Source: Sambucus nigra (Eukaryota; Streptophyta; Magnoliopsida; Dipsacales; Adoxaceae). From it: DNA of 64,000 bases. The notes under the pieces were generated by a model. The model was given only the letters and a program-made list of their open reading frames with translations. It had not been told where the DNA came from and ran no database searches. Of this stretch, positions 22,641 to 35,626 are shown one piece after another. The stretch covers positions 257,986,187 to 258,050,186 of the forward strand of contig OX422214.1 of assembly GCA_949130495.1 (NCBI GenBank), written 5' to 3'. Both the position numbers and the translations under genes were made by a program. Positions within the stretch are counted from its first letter, which is position 1. Each line of letters begins with the position of its first letter.

Positions 22641-24430
22641 AACATAATCAATTATACGACTGAGATAACTCATCCGCTGAAATTATATCTCTAGTAGGTG
22701 GAACATTTAGTGCATAAGGAGTAATAGTCTCGAATAAATCTTTGATTCTCGATGGGCCTCCGAAAGTCACTCTGCTAATAATATTTGAAGGTTGATATAG
22801 CTCATCACCCCCATACTGATCATGATCACTAAAGTATATCCTTATCAAAAAAATCGGAATGGCATCTGTCGAAATCCACAAAGCATCTAGCTTGTAAGGA
22901 GGATCCGTGTAATCAGGACAACCGAGATCATACCAATACTAAAGTTGGGAATCTTTTGGCACCCTCGTAACTGCCAAGGCATTAAGACAACCATTCATAT
23001 AGGTAACATTCCATTATCATTCAAGGTAGAGTTAATTTGTTGAAAAGCCTCATCGTACCCATCCATTAATACTTGGCGATGTTGCTTTTGAAATTAGAAC
23101 ATAAGGCGATACGTCTTCTCGGACGAGCTCTTGATTACTGTCACGTTATTATGCAAAGAATTCTTGGTCATCCATAGATCTTCCTTCAGGCGATCACCCT
23201 TTTGATTTTAGGAGGAAGATAAACTATGGTGGTATTATCATTGTCATTTAAAGACTTTTGATTCTTCTCCAACTCCTCTCTTAGTTGGGCATTCTTTTTT
23301 TTGAGAAGGGTAAGGAAACCTGGTATTTACGATGATCAAGTTCATAACCTTCCTCTTAACCATGGCACTGGGAGAAACCATAATAGAAGTAACCAACGAA
23401 ACATGTATCAATTAAAATGAAGATGATGCTCCTTACTCGTTTGACCCCTCCCCTTTCGAATTTTGGAAAATGAAAGGCTCTAGGTTATCCAGAGATATAT
23501 GGATGACCGATGTTTGTTTCATTGGCCTCACACCAAAAGATCTAGTATAACTCTTATAGCCGATCAAGAATTTTGTCGACTTGGGTGATCAATAATTCTA
23601 GCCCTTTGTTGAATACACAAACTCCTCGAAGATCAGTAAAATTGATGTCACCTTGGCAAGGTGTCTTTTTCTTGGATTTCTCTATAAAGAACATGGAAAA
23701 ACACTTAACATCACCCTAATTCAAAAAAATATTGCAAAGTAAAAATTTAGTTACTTTCTAACTTGTGCATCGCCCTTCCTTGGGGCATCTTGGCCCTTTA
23801 TACACCACACCCTTAAGAAGGGGAAAATGTTACAAATGTTTCATAACCACTCCATCATCCCAATAATCCTTATTGGAATTGGAAAGATTTATGATCGAGG
23901 TTTGGTTAGCCACCCTTGTCTTCATGTAATATATATTTTCACGGGTTATTGCCCATTAGTAATAATAAATAATTTCAGTTATGCTAAGATGGGTCTCACA
24001 CAACTCATTAATATAGTGAAACCCATTAACGATCCTCTGAGTATTTGGAGCGACATGGGCTGGAACCACATCAACATATTGGCAAAATTCTAAGAATAAA
24101 AGATTCGAGGGAAAAGTGACTCCACATTCAACAATAAAATATATGGCAACCAATGTCCCTCAGGGAGGGCATAAAGGTAACACAGACCCCCCGACTAATT
24201 CTACCTTTACCCACTATGGAATTTGGCAGTCAAGTTTGAATTTTTCGATGGTCTCTTCGCTAATTACGTACACCATCCTTAAAGACAACAATTCCTGGAA
24301 AAATAAAAAAGATAAAGTGAAAAAGTACAAAAAAAGCGAATAAAATGAAGTGAGAGTTTTGAGAATTCTTACAAACAAAGGTAAGAAACTAAAAATATCT
24401 CTTTTGAAAGTTCTCAAGTTTTGAAAAGAA
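22641..24430 (-). pseudogene. GypA: antisense gene remnant, 'putative gypsy type transposon' type
   Basis: Older homologue of the GypC antisense gene, in the same place and direction. The N-terminal domain is readable at 24153-23956: CGVTFPSNLLFLEFCQYVD, then VAPNTQRIVNGFHYINELCE, closely parallel to GypC 19171-18990. The C-terminal end is readable at 22881-22648. The middle (22900-23900) is too degraded to follow, though short heptad-like stretches remain near 23290-23100. A Met-start region with a hydrophobic leader-like run lies at 24417-24214 but looks like chance. Confidence 0.6.
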
Positions 24431-24578
24431 TAAGAAAGTAAGAAAGAGCGGGAACGGTTGTCTTGTAGTGAAAGATGCCCTCACGGTCACAAGCACGTGT
24501 GATCGCTATTGAAGTGACAATTCACCCCTAAAAAAGGGTTTGATTTAACAGCGTGCCCCTAGGGTAGTTTGGGGGAAT

Positions 24579-25130
24579 TTATTAATTTCCCTATGACCAA
24601 CCAGTGAGGACTTCAGGTATTAATCAACTTCCAAGAAAGGAACACTGTTATGTCCTTAGTAAGAAGACTTGTTACAAAATCATTAGCCGACCTAGATGCA
24701 ATATAGTCAGCGAGCTCAAAGCGTTCCTAAGCATTGGTGGCAATTATGGGGTCTATAATTATGCAAACAAATGCCCAGCACGAGCGCTTAAGTTACTTAT
24801 CCCCAAAGTTCATGAAGAGACCATGTCACAAAAGATTCTCGCATGTTCGTCACTTGGAATGGCTAATGTTGATAAAAGATAGGTCCAAACTCTTTAACTC
24901 CCATATAAATGTAAACCCATTACCTCTTGAGGAGGCATGTGTTATTCTATCATTGAGAAGTACTAAAACTTTTTCGACTAGTTCTCTAAAGTAATGAAGT
25001 ACAAACCCTAAACCTCGTGAAGGTAGGCACATTACCAACCACGTACATCTTATGTTGTGTATGTGATTTCAATACTCTATTTAATATTTACTCTTATTTG
25101 ATTTGTGTTAATTTGATACTTTCACCTATA
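24579..25130 (+). mobile_element. GypA: 3' LTR (approximate)
   Basis: Begins after TTTGGGGGAAT (24568-24578), which sits like the GypC polypurine tract, and ends near TTTCACCTATA by alignment with the GypC end GTCACCACA. Shared features with the GypC LTR include the GTGTTAATTTGAT...TTCACC tail, but overall identity is low. The edges are good to perhaps 10 bases. The partner LTR is left of the window. Confidence 0.5.
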
Positions 25131-26156
25131 GAAAATTACCACCTAAAAATAATATATACGTGAAATACTAATGAAAATAGAGTGAGATGAGTAAAATACG
25201 AAAAATGTGGAAAAGGGTGATTCAAATCCCAAGGAAACTCGAGATGCCTATGTAGTTGGAATCAACATCAAAGTCCACATTGTTCATGAAAAAAATAAAG
25301 GTGAGTCTAACCCATAAATCTCTAGAGTTTCCTATTTTAATTTGTGAAAAATGATGCACAAGTGGTGAAAATGTAGAAAAGTGGAAGAAAACTTTAATTT
25401 GGGGTTTATGAGTTAAACCCTCTTTTTGGAATTTTGAGTTTGTGAAAATAAGTTTGAGAGGATATAAATAATAAAAATGTGATTAGGTGGTGACAAAACA
25501 AGAATTTGGTAAAGAATGTGCTAAAATTTATGAAATATATGGAATGACACTAAATTGACAAAGTAGGATGAAATGGGTTAAGACATTCTAAGTGAGTTGA
25601 ATTCTGATTTTTGGAAGAAGTGTAAGCTAATTTTTTAAGGTGGTATAGTGGTGGAAAAAAGTGAGGTGAGAGGGTAATGTAAGGTAATGTGAGATGATGA
25701 GTGATGTAATAGCATTTATGCATGAATTTAGAGGAAATGGTTCTCAACAATAAGGTGAGGGTTTCCTAAATAGGAAACCCCAAAGAGGATAAAAGACCAA
25801 GTTTCCCCTAGGGACTATGCCATCGACATGACCCTTAACCTAACGATAGGTAGGCCTTCCAAGCTTGGCAGCCAAGAAAAGTATTCCCTGCCTCAAGGAA
25901 AGAGGAGGGGTGCCTATAGGGATGGCAACGGGTCGGGTATGGGGTGAGTTTTCCAAAACTCAAACCCTCCCCGTGAAAACAAATCAACCCATCCGGCCTC
26001 CTGACCTGTGATGGGTTTAGTTTAACTCTCCCCGAAAACGATTAAATTTAAACCTTCTAAACCCACCCCGTACTACCCCATTTACATTAAACATGTCAAA
26101 AACCCGCTCGTAATGGCCTAAAACCCGCATACTAAACCTTTTAGGATTTTTTAACT

Positions 26157-26189
<33 letters not shown>

Positions 26190-26879
26190 TTGATGTAAAT
26201 AATATATCAAAGAGTGGTATTTAAGTAAATATAAGAAATAAAAGGGGTGGGGTAGGGCGAGTTATGCTTATATATACTAAACTCGAACGCTCCCCATTTA
26301 ATTAATGGATTTTTTTAAACCCATATTCGCACATGTTATTTTAAATGGGTTTTTATCCTCCCTATTAGGGTCGGGTCGAGGCCAAAACCAGATAAGTCGG
26401 GTTAAATTGCTATCCCTAGAAGCCTATAGGCAGTCCTAGAATTGATTTCCAATAAAAATGATCACAAAATGCAAACCGTAAGTCCGTTTTGAGAACAGAC
26501 AGGACCGTTGGAAAGAGGATTCAGAGCTCTATTAAAGACTGTTGAGATAGTCTTGGGTACGAGAGTTAAACAAAGTCCTACAGATCTCTGGGTGCAGCCG
26601 ATGGCCTCCGACTAGGGTTTTTGGGTTAGAAAGTAACTAAATGCAAACAATAAGTCCGATTCGCGCACGATATGGATCATCAGAAAGGGGATTCAGATCC
26701 CTATGAAAGTGAGTTAAGATAAACTCAGGTCCTAGAGTTTACCAAAGATAGCAGAGCTCGGGAAGCATCTAGTGACCTCTAGTTAGGGTTTGAAATGTAA
26801 CTAGGGGTACGAGGGATGAAAGGATTGTGTTTAGATTCTACTATAGAAGTACGAGGATGCAAAAATAGGGTTTTTACAA
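25131..26879 (-). mobile_element. E-a: 3' LTR of an Ogre/Tat-like element, truncated by GypA
   Basis: Reads on the minus strand. It starts near 26879 (TGTAAAAACCC) and lacks its far end, where GypA is inserted. It matches E-b at several places: the GATGCCTA(C/T)GTAG...CAAAGTCCAC block (25249-25283 versus 38639-38675), the TGCCTAT...GGCAG promoter block (25911 and 26422 versus 39253), and the repeated 'GACCGTTGGAAAG' blocks (26500-26700 versus 39890-40080). It is interrupted by a 502-bp MITE. No protein coding. Confidence 0.65.
25917..26418. mobile_element. hAT-type MITE
   Basis: A 502-bp non-coding element with inverted ends TAGGGATGGCAA at 25917 and TTGCTATCCCTA at 26407-26418 (one mismatch), extending into GGGTCGGGT on each side. 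Flanks GGTGCCTA (25909-25916) and GAAGCCTA (26419-26426) agree at 6 of 8 bases, fitting the 8-bp target duplication of hAT elements. The 'TAGGGATGGCAACGGG' end is a common plant repeat. The interior is AT-rich with a TA run at 26157-26184. Confidence 0.85.
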
Positions 26880-27074
26880 ATCCCCTTGATGGACGAGCTT
26901 AAAATAAGTGAATTTTTGGGTTCCTGCAAGTGGGAACTTTATTGGGGATGAGTAGTGATTCGTCCGGAATATTGTATTTTCTACCCCTTTATTCTTGAGC
27001 ATTTTAGCTTCCTCGTGTACGTTAATTCCTATCTTTATGCTCGTTAACTGGGAAACATTACTTATTGATGTTTA
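26880..27074 (-). mobile_element. E-a: internal remnant next to the 3' LTR
   Basis: On the minus strand the sequence CAAGGGGATT directly precedes the LTR start and fits a polypurine tract. The adjoining GGACGAGCTTA block parallels E-b GACGAGTGAGCATA (40282-40296). No gene seen. It ends at the Solo-F insertion (GTTTA, 27070-27074) and probably continues at 37909-37972. Confidence 0.5.
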
Positions 27075-28437
<1,363 letters not shown>

Positions 28438-29089
28438 TGATGATACGAGAAATCATCCACTAGTTGTTCTCGTACAAGCAAATCAAGTGTGAAGTGAATA
28501 ATAAGCAAATAGAGCAAGTAAAGAGAGATAAAAGACAAGATATAGAGTGGTTTGGCTATAATAATCAGCCTACATCCACTTTGGTGCCACACTTTCATTA
28601 TATATGTTGTTTGGTACATAGTAATTAGGCCTAAAAAGGCATATAAGCATGTGAATTTAAGAGTATACATGAATATGATGATTTCGGTGGCTGCAGCTGC
28701 GATGCTCCCACCGCTATCCCTCAAGATATGCTTAGTGGTGTAGAGAGTAGCTAGCTCTGAGCTAGGTGTCAGTGTAAGAGAATGAACTTGGATCAGGAAT
28801 AGTGAATCTGTCCGCCTTTCTCGAGGTGTGAACCTCTACATATATAGGTAGTATGCACCGTACTGCTATTGTTGGTGAGATGCGATCAGATGATTGATGA
28901 GCTCAGAGGCCATGGCATATATCTTGTAAATGGGGTCGTTGTATGATCATGGTTGCGCTGGTAGAGAATAGGTGCAGCCTATATGTTAAAGACTGCACAT
29001 GTATTCGCTGGGAATTATATCCATGACCTATAGATGATAATACTGTGGTTCTTCCTTCCATGGAAGGTGGTGCAATATCTGTACTATCA
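28438..29089 (-). mobile_element. GypD: 3' LTR (652 bp)
   Basis: Begins TGATGATACGAG and ends GTACTATCA on the plus strand; its partner is 35627-36292. It is preceded by CTCAC (28433-28437), which is repeated after the partner. The order of other parts shows that the element reads on the minus strand, so this is the 3' copy. The inner half is dotted with TGCGGC-like words, many decayed. Confidence 0.9.
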
Positions 29090-29105
29090 ATAAGCCCCCA
29101 AGTTG
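29090..29105 (-). promoter_or_regulatory. GypD: polypurine tract
   Basis: On the minus strand it reads CAACTTGGGGGCTTAT directly before the 3' LTR. A GGGGG core at the right place supports the minus-strand direction. Confidence 0.7.
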
Positions 29106-30478
29106 TAGTGCCAAGAGATTGCGATTGGGGTTGTGGTTGAGTAATCAAGTCTTCTCAAGGTGCCGCGGTATTTCCAAGGCAACGCTTCATCTTCTTGCGC
29201 CCTCTTATATAAATTGTATCGGTCGTGGACTTCATTATGTTTCTCAAATCTTAAAGAGAATATCGAGGGAAAATTTCTGCACGTTTGTCTCCTTGCATTT
29301 TCTAGCGATATCTAGCAGCTGCGAGTGGTGGTTCTAAGGCGGTTGAAGGTGGTTCTGAGGCTGAGCATTGGTGGTTTCTTCATTTCCAGTTAATTTTTCA
29401 ATTAAAACCCTCTTTAATAGATTTTTCAATTCACAATTTTACAACTCATCAACTGAACTTATGAATATCTACCTTTATGAATCACCCAATCTTGAATTAT
29501 ATCTACTACACTCATCACGTATTGAACTTACTTGAATTCATTTTGTTGAATTGCAATCACGTTTACTACTTGAATATATTTGCCAATTTCCCAACTGATC
29601 GAACCTATATGATAATACGTAGTTGTTTGGATCTGAACTAGGTAACCGATCTTGAATGAATCTTCAATGTTGGCCCAATAAATGAATTTTTTTGGTTTGG
29701 GTTAGAATTTAGGGTTTCTGAACTCCCATTATGTTCTTGACTTTCTTGAGAGGGACTCTTAGTATTCTAGGGTTTTTGATCTTTGAATTTACCCAGACTA
29801 AATACTAACATGTTTGAGTGAGTAGCCGCGGCATGGTAAAATCCCATTAGTAAATTAAGGTTGTCCTGTATCAATGCAACCCTCAAATACTAATGTTTAA
29901 GGGACATCTGCGGCATATAAAATGTTGTTACGATAGGCATTAAACATAATGCTGCGGCCTCCAGAAAGTGTAGGCTGCGGCATGTACATATTCGGCTGCG
30001 GCCTGTAGTAACTCGGATATTCTTTTAGGTTCTTAGATTAGAGTCCACGGCATTCAGACCGTAACTTAATGACTTTGGTATGTAAGAAGATAATGCCTCC
30101 TACCCTCAAAATAATATGCCGCGACGACATTAAACTTCTAGGGCTTTAGGACCCAATACTTGGCATATTTTGCCAATTTTGCTAATCATTTATGTTCAGT
30201 CTTTAATATACCTATTATTATTCCTGCCGTGGCTTCTTAGAGGCTTTTTAGGACCATACTAGCTGCGGCACCTAACTGCGGATTCTCTACTTTTCAGGTA
30301 CTGCTGCAGCCATATGAACTTTGACCCAAACAAATTTCTAAGAGGCTTTTAGAACAAACATTTTGGAGCCTCTCCTCCCGAACTTCCCTTTGTGCACCCT
30401 TTGAAATCATTTGGAACTTACCAGCTGAGAAATTTCCCCAACTGTGTGGTGCTAGATTCAGATTCATATTCTGCGGCC
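29106..30478. other. GypD: non-coding region upstream of the antisense gene
   Basis: No convincing gene. From about 29820 to 30480 the words CTGCGGC, CCGCGGC and decayed forms (CTGCAGC, CCACGGC, CCGTGGC) recur every 30-70 bases. As this lies just 5' of the plus-strand antisense gene, it may hold that gene's promoter; this is inference. Confidence 0.5.
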
Positions 30479-32823
30479 ATGGAGGAAGAGGCCAATTATA
30501 GCAACCAACCAATGGACGTAGATGAGAATGCCGCGACAAGGGGTCCATATGAGGTTAGGGATATACCTACTAGTACATCTGGGAGGGCTGAGAAACCCCC
30601 TGCTGCACTTGGTATCCGAAGAACTATGACCCAAGAATGGGTTAATCACGTAGTTGAGGCCTTCGAGTTCCTTGAGGGTTTGATGTGCTCAGCACCCATC
30701 ACGGAACAAAGGCCATGCAGGACACTTGCTGACGATGGGGTCTGCTTCCCCTTGCACGCTTTCATTTATGGCTTGTGTCTCCCTATCCCAGTTCCCATTA
30801 GAAGAATTTTCCAAACAATGAGGTTAGCCCCAACTCAATTAGATCCTAATGGATGGAAGGCCATTCTTGCAGCTGTTGTACTATAGGAGAATAAATTCAA
30901 GAGGGACATTACTCCTGCGGAGTTTTTCCACTTCTACCGCCCAAAGAAAAATTTCGTAAAGTTTGCGGGGTACTATTACCTTTCAGTCCGCAGAAGAGAC
31001 GAGACCCTTTATTCTAGGAGGCCTACTAGTGTAAAGAAATGGAAGGGAAAATATTTGTTCACTTCTGGAGAAGGGTGGGAGATCCATCCTGAAGAGACTG
31101 AGAGGGAGAGAACCTTTAGGATTCCGCGATAATGGGGGTATCCCTCCAAACTTGGTACTTTTTCATTTATAACCGCATCCCCTATTTATAGTTGCATATT
31201 ATTCTCCACACTTTTATTTTATACTAACCTTTGTATTTTTCTGCAGTTCTTGACAATTTATAGTTGGGTAAGCGGCAAGAGAAGAGGGTTGCCAAGGCCG
31301 CGGTAGTTACCATTGAAGAGAAGAAGTTCAGCACACTTGTAACCTCTGCCTCTAGTTTTAAAGAGGGTTACTTCCCCAACAAATCTATTCCCAAAGAGAT
31401 TGCCACAAAAGGTAATAATCCTTTTACTTATTTATACCGCGGCACTTATTTTTAAACTTCAGATATTTATTGTTGCCTTTCTTCTTTCAGGTGAGGAAGT
31501 TGATAGGGAGCTCTTGGCTGACCAACTGGCAGAAATGGATGAGAATGCAACCACCCTCAATAACATTTCTTGGCAAAGGAAGAGGAAGAGTACAAATACC
31601 AAGGATGCTGCTGCGGTCACTTCAAGTGACCAAAATCTTCCCGCCGCGCCCCAAAATTGGGCTACAAAACAAACTACCCCTGTCACGCCCAACTCCAAGT
31701 TGAGGATTTATCCCCTTACGAGAGGCTCGAGGGTACTTTTGATGATGATATAGGGGATAATCTGGCCACGACAGGGCTAATGTCAATGTCTGAGGGTCCA
31801 GTCCATTCAAATTCGCCACCGCCCACAATTATTGCCATTAATTCCAACCTGGCACCTCCTCGGTGTTGTGCTAGTGTTGGTCTTGATGGCCGCCTAACCC
31901 TGAATCCTCTTGGGACACAACTGCGAGGGTTGTTCGCAGGATAAAGAGGGTCCTAGACACTACAGACCTTGATCAACTCATGGATGAAGACCATGATGAC
32001 TTGGAGGATTATGGTCTCCACAGCCTGTTGAGGGTAAGTGCAAATACCTTCTCAGCTTTATTCACATTTCATATCTTACTCCTAACTTTAAATCTCTTTT
32101 TAGGACACGAATGTCATGATTTCTCATAAGAGGAGGTATAAGGCCCTGTACAAGCTGAAATAGGCCGCGAACAGAGTTCACTCCACTGACTTGGAGAATG
32201 CCAGGGCAACTTCCTTTTAAGATGGAAAGAAGTCTTCCGCTGCGGCCCTTGAGTTGTGTAAGATGAACGCGGATGCAATCATTAAGGTTGTGGAACAGGA
32301 CAAGCAAGATACTGAGGATAATTTTAGGCAGGTCGCAGAGTCCCTGAAGGTTTCCCAATCTTAGACTACGAAAGCTACCAAGGCCGCGGAGTTTGCCAAT
32401 AACAAGCTTGAAATTATACAAAAGAAGTATGAGGAATTAGAGGTCAAGACTAAAAATGATGTTGAATCCCATGTCACGGTGGTCAAGAAGATGGGAGAAG
32501 ATCATGCTGTGGCCTTTCAATTGGCGACTAACAGAACTGTAGAGTCATTCAAGGGCTCCAAAGACTTCTACCTCATCAATAATAGAGCCTACCTCCGCGG
32601 CTACCAAGAGCTCAAGCATAGAGTCATATAAAACTTCCCCGACTCTAAAGAGACGGTTCTTGACAGGTGTATTAGTGATGTTGAGCATCAGTAGTGCATT
32701 GCTGAGATCAAGGTCGTGGCAGAAGAAATAGTCAGGTTAAGGGAAAAGGCTGAAGCAACGGCAGCTGAGGAAGAGACCATGACGATTGTGGAGGGAGATG
32801 AAGTTGATGATGTTGCATCGTAG
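30479..32823 (+). pseudogene. GypD: antisense gene, 'putative gypsy type transposon' domain plus coiled coil
   Basis: A gene opposite to the element's own direction, next to its 3' LTR. The likely start is ATG at 30479 (MEEEANYSNQPMDVDENAAT). The N-terminal domain has CFPLHAFIYGLCLPIPVPIRRIF and MRLAPTQLDPNGWKAI (30751-30870), parallel to the GypC antisense protein. A stop at 30883 interrupts the reading, then comes EFFHFYRPKKNFVKFAGYYY (30920) and KKWKGKYLF (31038). Intron-like junctions follow: ..TTTTTCTGCAG at about 31246 and TTTCTTTCAG at about 31490. The C-terminal half (32230-32820) is a Lys/Glu-rich coiled coil with ESFKGSKDFYLINNRAYLRGYQELK, ending in an acidic tail and TAG at 32821. 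Three or more in-frame stops make it a pseudogene, but it is the best preserved of the set. Confidence 0.7.
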
Positions 32824-33377
32824 GGTTGCGTCCCTCTTATCTTTTATTGTGCATTTTGGAATGGCTGTGACCTTCGTTTGTATAACTTGAATACTTGAAT
32901 TTTTTGCTTAGGCTTTAGCTTTCAAGCCTTATTTTATCCTTATATATTTTTGATAACTGTACTCTCAAGGCTGAGGCCAGACTCCTTTAGTATGATGATT
33001 TTTTTAACTTCATTTGCACACCTCGATACTTATATGAATGAATGATTGCTTGATTGAATGATCTTGTCAGGCTAACATACTAATTGCAACCAATATAGAA
33101 ATGTTTTGTTTATATAGGTTGCAGCCTGTATAGCAAGTTGGCTGCAGCCTGTCGTACTTTTGCCTTGGACTTTGTCCTTTCCTTTTCTTCGCATTCACTA
33201 ATCTCTTGAGTGGTCCACGAAAATAGGCCCAAAAATGCTTGATTTAAATGCTCTAGCTCAAGTGATACTTCTGCGTCACTCTAACAACTTGTGTTTTTAT
33301 ATATCCGCAGCCAGGAGTATAAGGCTATGGCACCTTTTAGGCCTTTATCTTCTTAAAAATGACCTATGTACATATGT
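32824..33377. other. GypD: spacer with nothing recognised
   Basis: AT-rich sequence after the antisense gene. CAGCCTGTA-type words (33120-33155, GTTGCAGCCTGTATAGC and GGCTGCAGCCTGTCG) belong to the decayed TGCGGC motif class. No gene seen. Confidence 0.4.
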
Positions 33378-33680
33378 GGGATACTATCAAGCCTCTCCAG
33401 GCTGGGTTATGTTATGAAGCCACCCACAGCTAATATACGGGATACTATCAAGACTCCCCAGGCTAGGTTATGTTATGAAGCCACCCACAACTAATATACG
33501 GGATACTATCTAGCCTCCCCAGGATTGGTTATGTTATGAAGCCAACCATAGCTAATATACGCGATACTATCAAGACTCCCCAAGCTGGGTTATGTTATGA
33601 AGCCACCCATAGCCAATATACGGGATACTATCAAGCCTCCATAGACTGGGTTATGTTATTAAGCCACCCACAGTGGCTGA
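33378..33680. repeat. GypD: five tandem copies of a 61-bp unit
   Basis: Each unit begins GGGATACTATC and contains TATGTTATGAAGCCACCCA; the copies differ by a few substitutions. The array lies between the antisense gene and the gag remnant, where pol would be expected. Confidence 0.92.
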
Positions 33681-34080
33681 TTTATATAAAGCCATCCCTA
33701 GCTGGATATTACATGCCTCCAGGATTAATGACGGATCCCGAAAGCTGAGAACAGGCACTGTAAGCCCCCGTGGCTAATGACGCATTTTGATAAATGCCCT
33801 CCATAATGCATCCATAATATGTAGGAATATAGTCTCTATAACTGATGTCGCAGACTAATTCAGATAGCTGCTCTCGGTAGTTATTTTTGCCATTTTTAAT
33901 TGCCACTCGCTTTCGAATAATCTGCCATCTTGACGGACATTGTGGGACCATTGCAGATATTGTCATTCTCGATATAGCATATTGTCTCGAATCGAGATTT
34001 GTTTCAGACAAAATGGTCTTTTATAAGATAACATTTCATAGAAATGAGAATCAAAATATGGAACTATAAGAGTGAACTTG

Positions 34081-34131
<51 letters not shown>

Positions 34132-34239
34132 CATTGTAAGGACAATACAAAGTTTAATTTAAAACATCGTAAGAAGAGTTTCACTGTAAAATAGAAATAA
34201 ATGAAATATAAAACATACGTATGAAAAATGGGCACGTGT
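33681..34239 (-). other. GypD: region where pol is missing
   Basis: No reverse transcriptase, RNase H or integrase motif could be found on either strand. It contains a TA run at 34086-34129. Together with the 61-bp array it occupies the place where about 4 kb of pol would lie in a complete Tat element. Confidence 0.5.
34086..34129. repeat. (TA)n microsatellite, about 22 units
   Basis: Uninterrupted TA repeats inside GypD. Confidence 0.95.
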
Positions 34240-34784
34240 CCTGTTCAACTAGGCTATACACCTCAGGCATCCTTCAGGAACCGCTGGAGCATCCCTTGCC
34301 TTATGACCCTCTCAATTTCATCTTTGAGGGCATAACACTACTCAGTGTCATGGTCGTGGTCCAGATGGAATTTGCACCATTTAGCTTTGTTCCTCTTGTG
34401 GGGTGAAGCTTTAAGCTTCTATGTCCACTTCAACAATTTGTCCTCTTTTATGGACTCAAAGATGTCTTCAACTGGGAAGGCCAATGGGGTGTAGGACTCA
34501 AGGACCCTTTCTACCTTCTCCACTTTCCTTTTCTGGCTCTTGCTGGCTACTTCTGCGAATGGAACTTCTGGTACTTCCGCGACAACAAAGGCTGATGAGG
34601 CAATGATTCGGGGTGTCGCACCCACATTGGATGAGGCTAGGGCCTCTATCATGAGGGACCTTTGGGTCAAATAGTTGACTTGAGTTTGGAGTGAAGCATG
34701 ATTGTCGTAGAGATGGTTATGGTGATTGTACAGCTGAACAATCTCATCTTTGACTTCTGTGCTCTAGCTGGATTCTCCTTCCAT
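34240..34784 (-). pseudogene. GypD: shortened gag
   Basis: Read right to left from ATG at 34784. The N-terminus (MEGESS, stop, then DEIVQLYNHHNHLYDNHASLQTQ in two parts) leads into 34670-34419 with QKRKVEKVERVLESYTPLAF, then DKLLKWT. After a break it gives a zinc-finger-like CKFHLDHDHDTE and LKDEIERVIRQGMLQRFLKDA (34390-34240), the normal end of Tat gag. The large central capsid domain is absent, so the N-terminus is joined almost directly to the zinc-binding tail. Confidence 0.72.
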
Positions 34785-35389
34785 TTTCTGCTTTGTTACT
34801 CTTTACAAAATATATAATCCGAGACAAAACTAGCAGAAATGAGTAATCACAGAAATATTAGATTAACCAAGTAGAAAGATGGGATGCAACGTTTGCACTA
34901 CTACATGATATTACTGCTTAGGCCGCGGCCACTAAGGCACACAAGTGTACTACCGTGGCCTTTGAATGATATTCACCAAGGTTGAGCTGAAGACCAACTG
35001 AGTCCTTTCCCCGATGATTTGGAGATATTGTAATAGGATCGCCCTAGTAGGGGACGCAGTGAGAAAGGCAGTTGAACTGCCTGACCGCATCCCCCTCTAG
35101 GCAGTAAAGGGAATAATCCTAAAATTGGGACCTAGAGCGTACTTACTAGGGTCTATCAATGAGATAATATCATCAGGGTGTACAAAATAGCACAATTCTC
35201 ACGATAAACCCTAGATCATAGTCAAAGAACAACAAAAAAGGAAGTAAATATAATCCTTCCCTAATCACTCATCTTTACGGGGCTAAAGCCCATCATGCTT
35301 TTCAGCATTATCTAGATGAAATGATATAACAGGGGTATGTAAAATAGATCTAAGGTCATAAAATGAAGACCCGAGAGCAAATCTCATTT
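34785..35389 (-). other. GypD: 5' leader
   Basis: Sequence between the primer-binding site and gag on the minus strand. No gene is visible. It contains a GGCCGCGGCC word at 34920-34930. Confidence 0.5.
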
Positions 35390-35407
35390 CCCACAGACTA
35401 CGTTACA
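35390..35407 (-). promoter_or_regulatory. GypD: decayed primer-binding site
   Basis: On the minus strand it reads TGTAACGTAGTCTGTGGG, which lines up with the GypC site TGGCGCCGTCTGTGGG with several substitutions. It lies next to the partial LTR repeat at 35409-35626. Confidence 0.55.
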
Positions 35408-35408
35408 T

Positions 35409-35626
35409 TGATGATACGAGAAATCGTCCACTAGTCGTTCGAGTACTAGCAAATCAAGTGTGAAGTGCATAATCAGAAAATAGGGCAAGTAAAGAGAGAT
35501 AAATGACAAGATATAGAGTGGTTAGGATACAATAATCAACCTACATCCACTTTGGTGCCACACTCTCATTATATATGTTGTTTGGTACAAAGTAATTTGG
35601 CCTAAAGAGGCGTACATGCATCAAAT
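35409..35626 (-). repeat. GypD: partial tandem copy of the LTR end
   Basis: About 210 bases that repeat the first 210 of the adjacent full LTR (35627 onward): the same TGATGATACGAGAAATCGTCC start and the TTTGGTACA...GGCCTAAAGAGG tail. In element orientation this is an extra copy of the U5 end between LTR and leader. Confidence 0.88.

Noticed and set aside
30479..32823. Possible host gene with introns on the plus strand
   Set aside because: It lies wholly inside GypD, which has paired LTRs and the exact duplication CTCAC, and its N-terminal domain matches the antisense proteins of GypA and GypC. It is element cargo, and in-frame stops make it a pseudogene.
33378..33680. CRISPR-like array with 61-bp period
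   Set aside because: The whole 61-bp unit repeats, with no separate spacer sequence.
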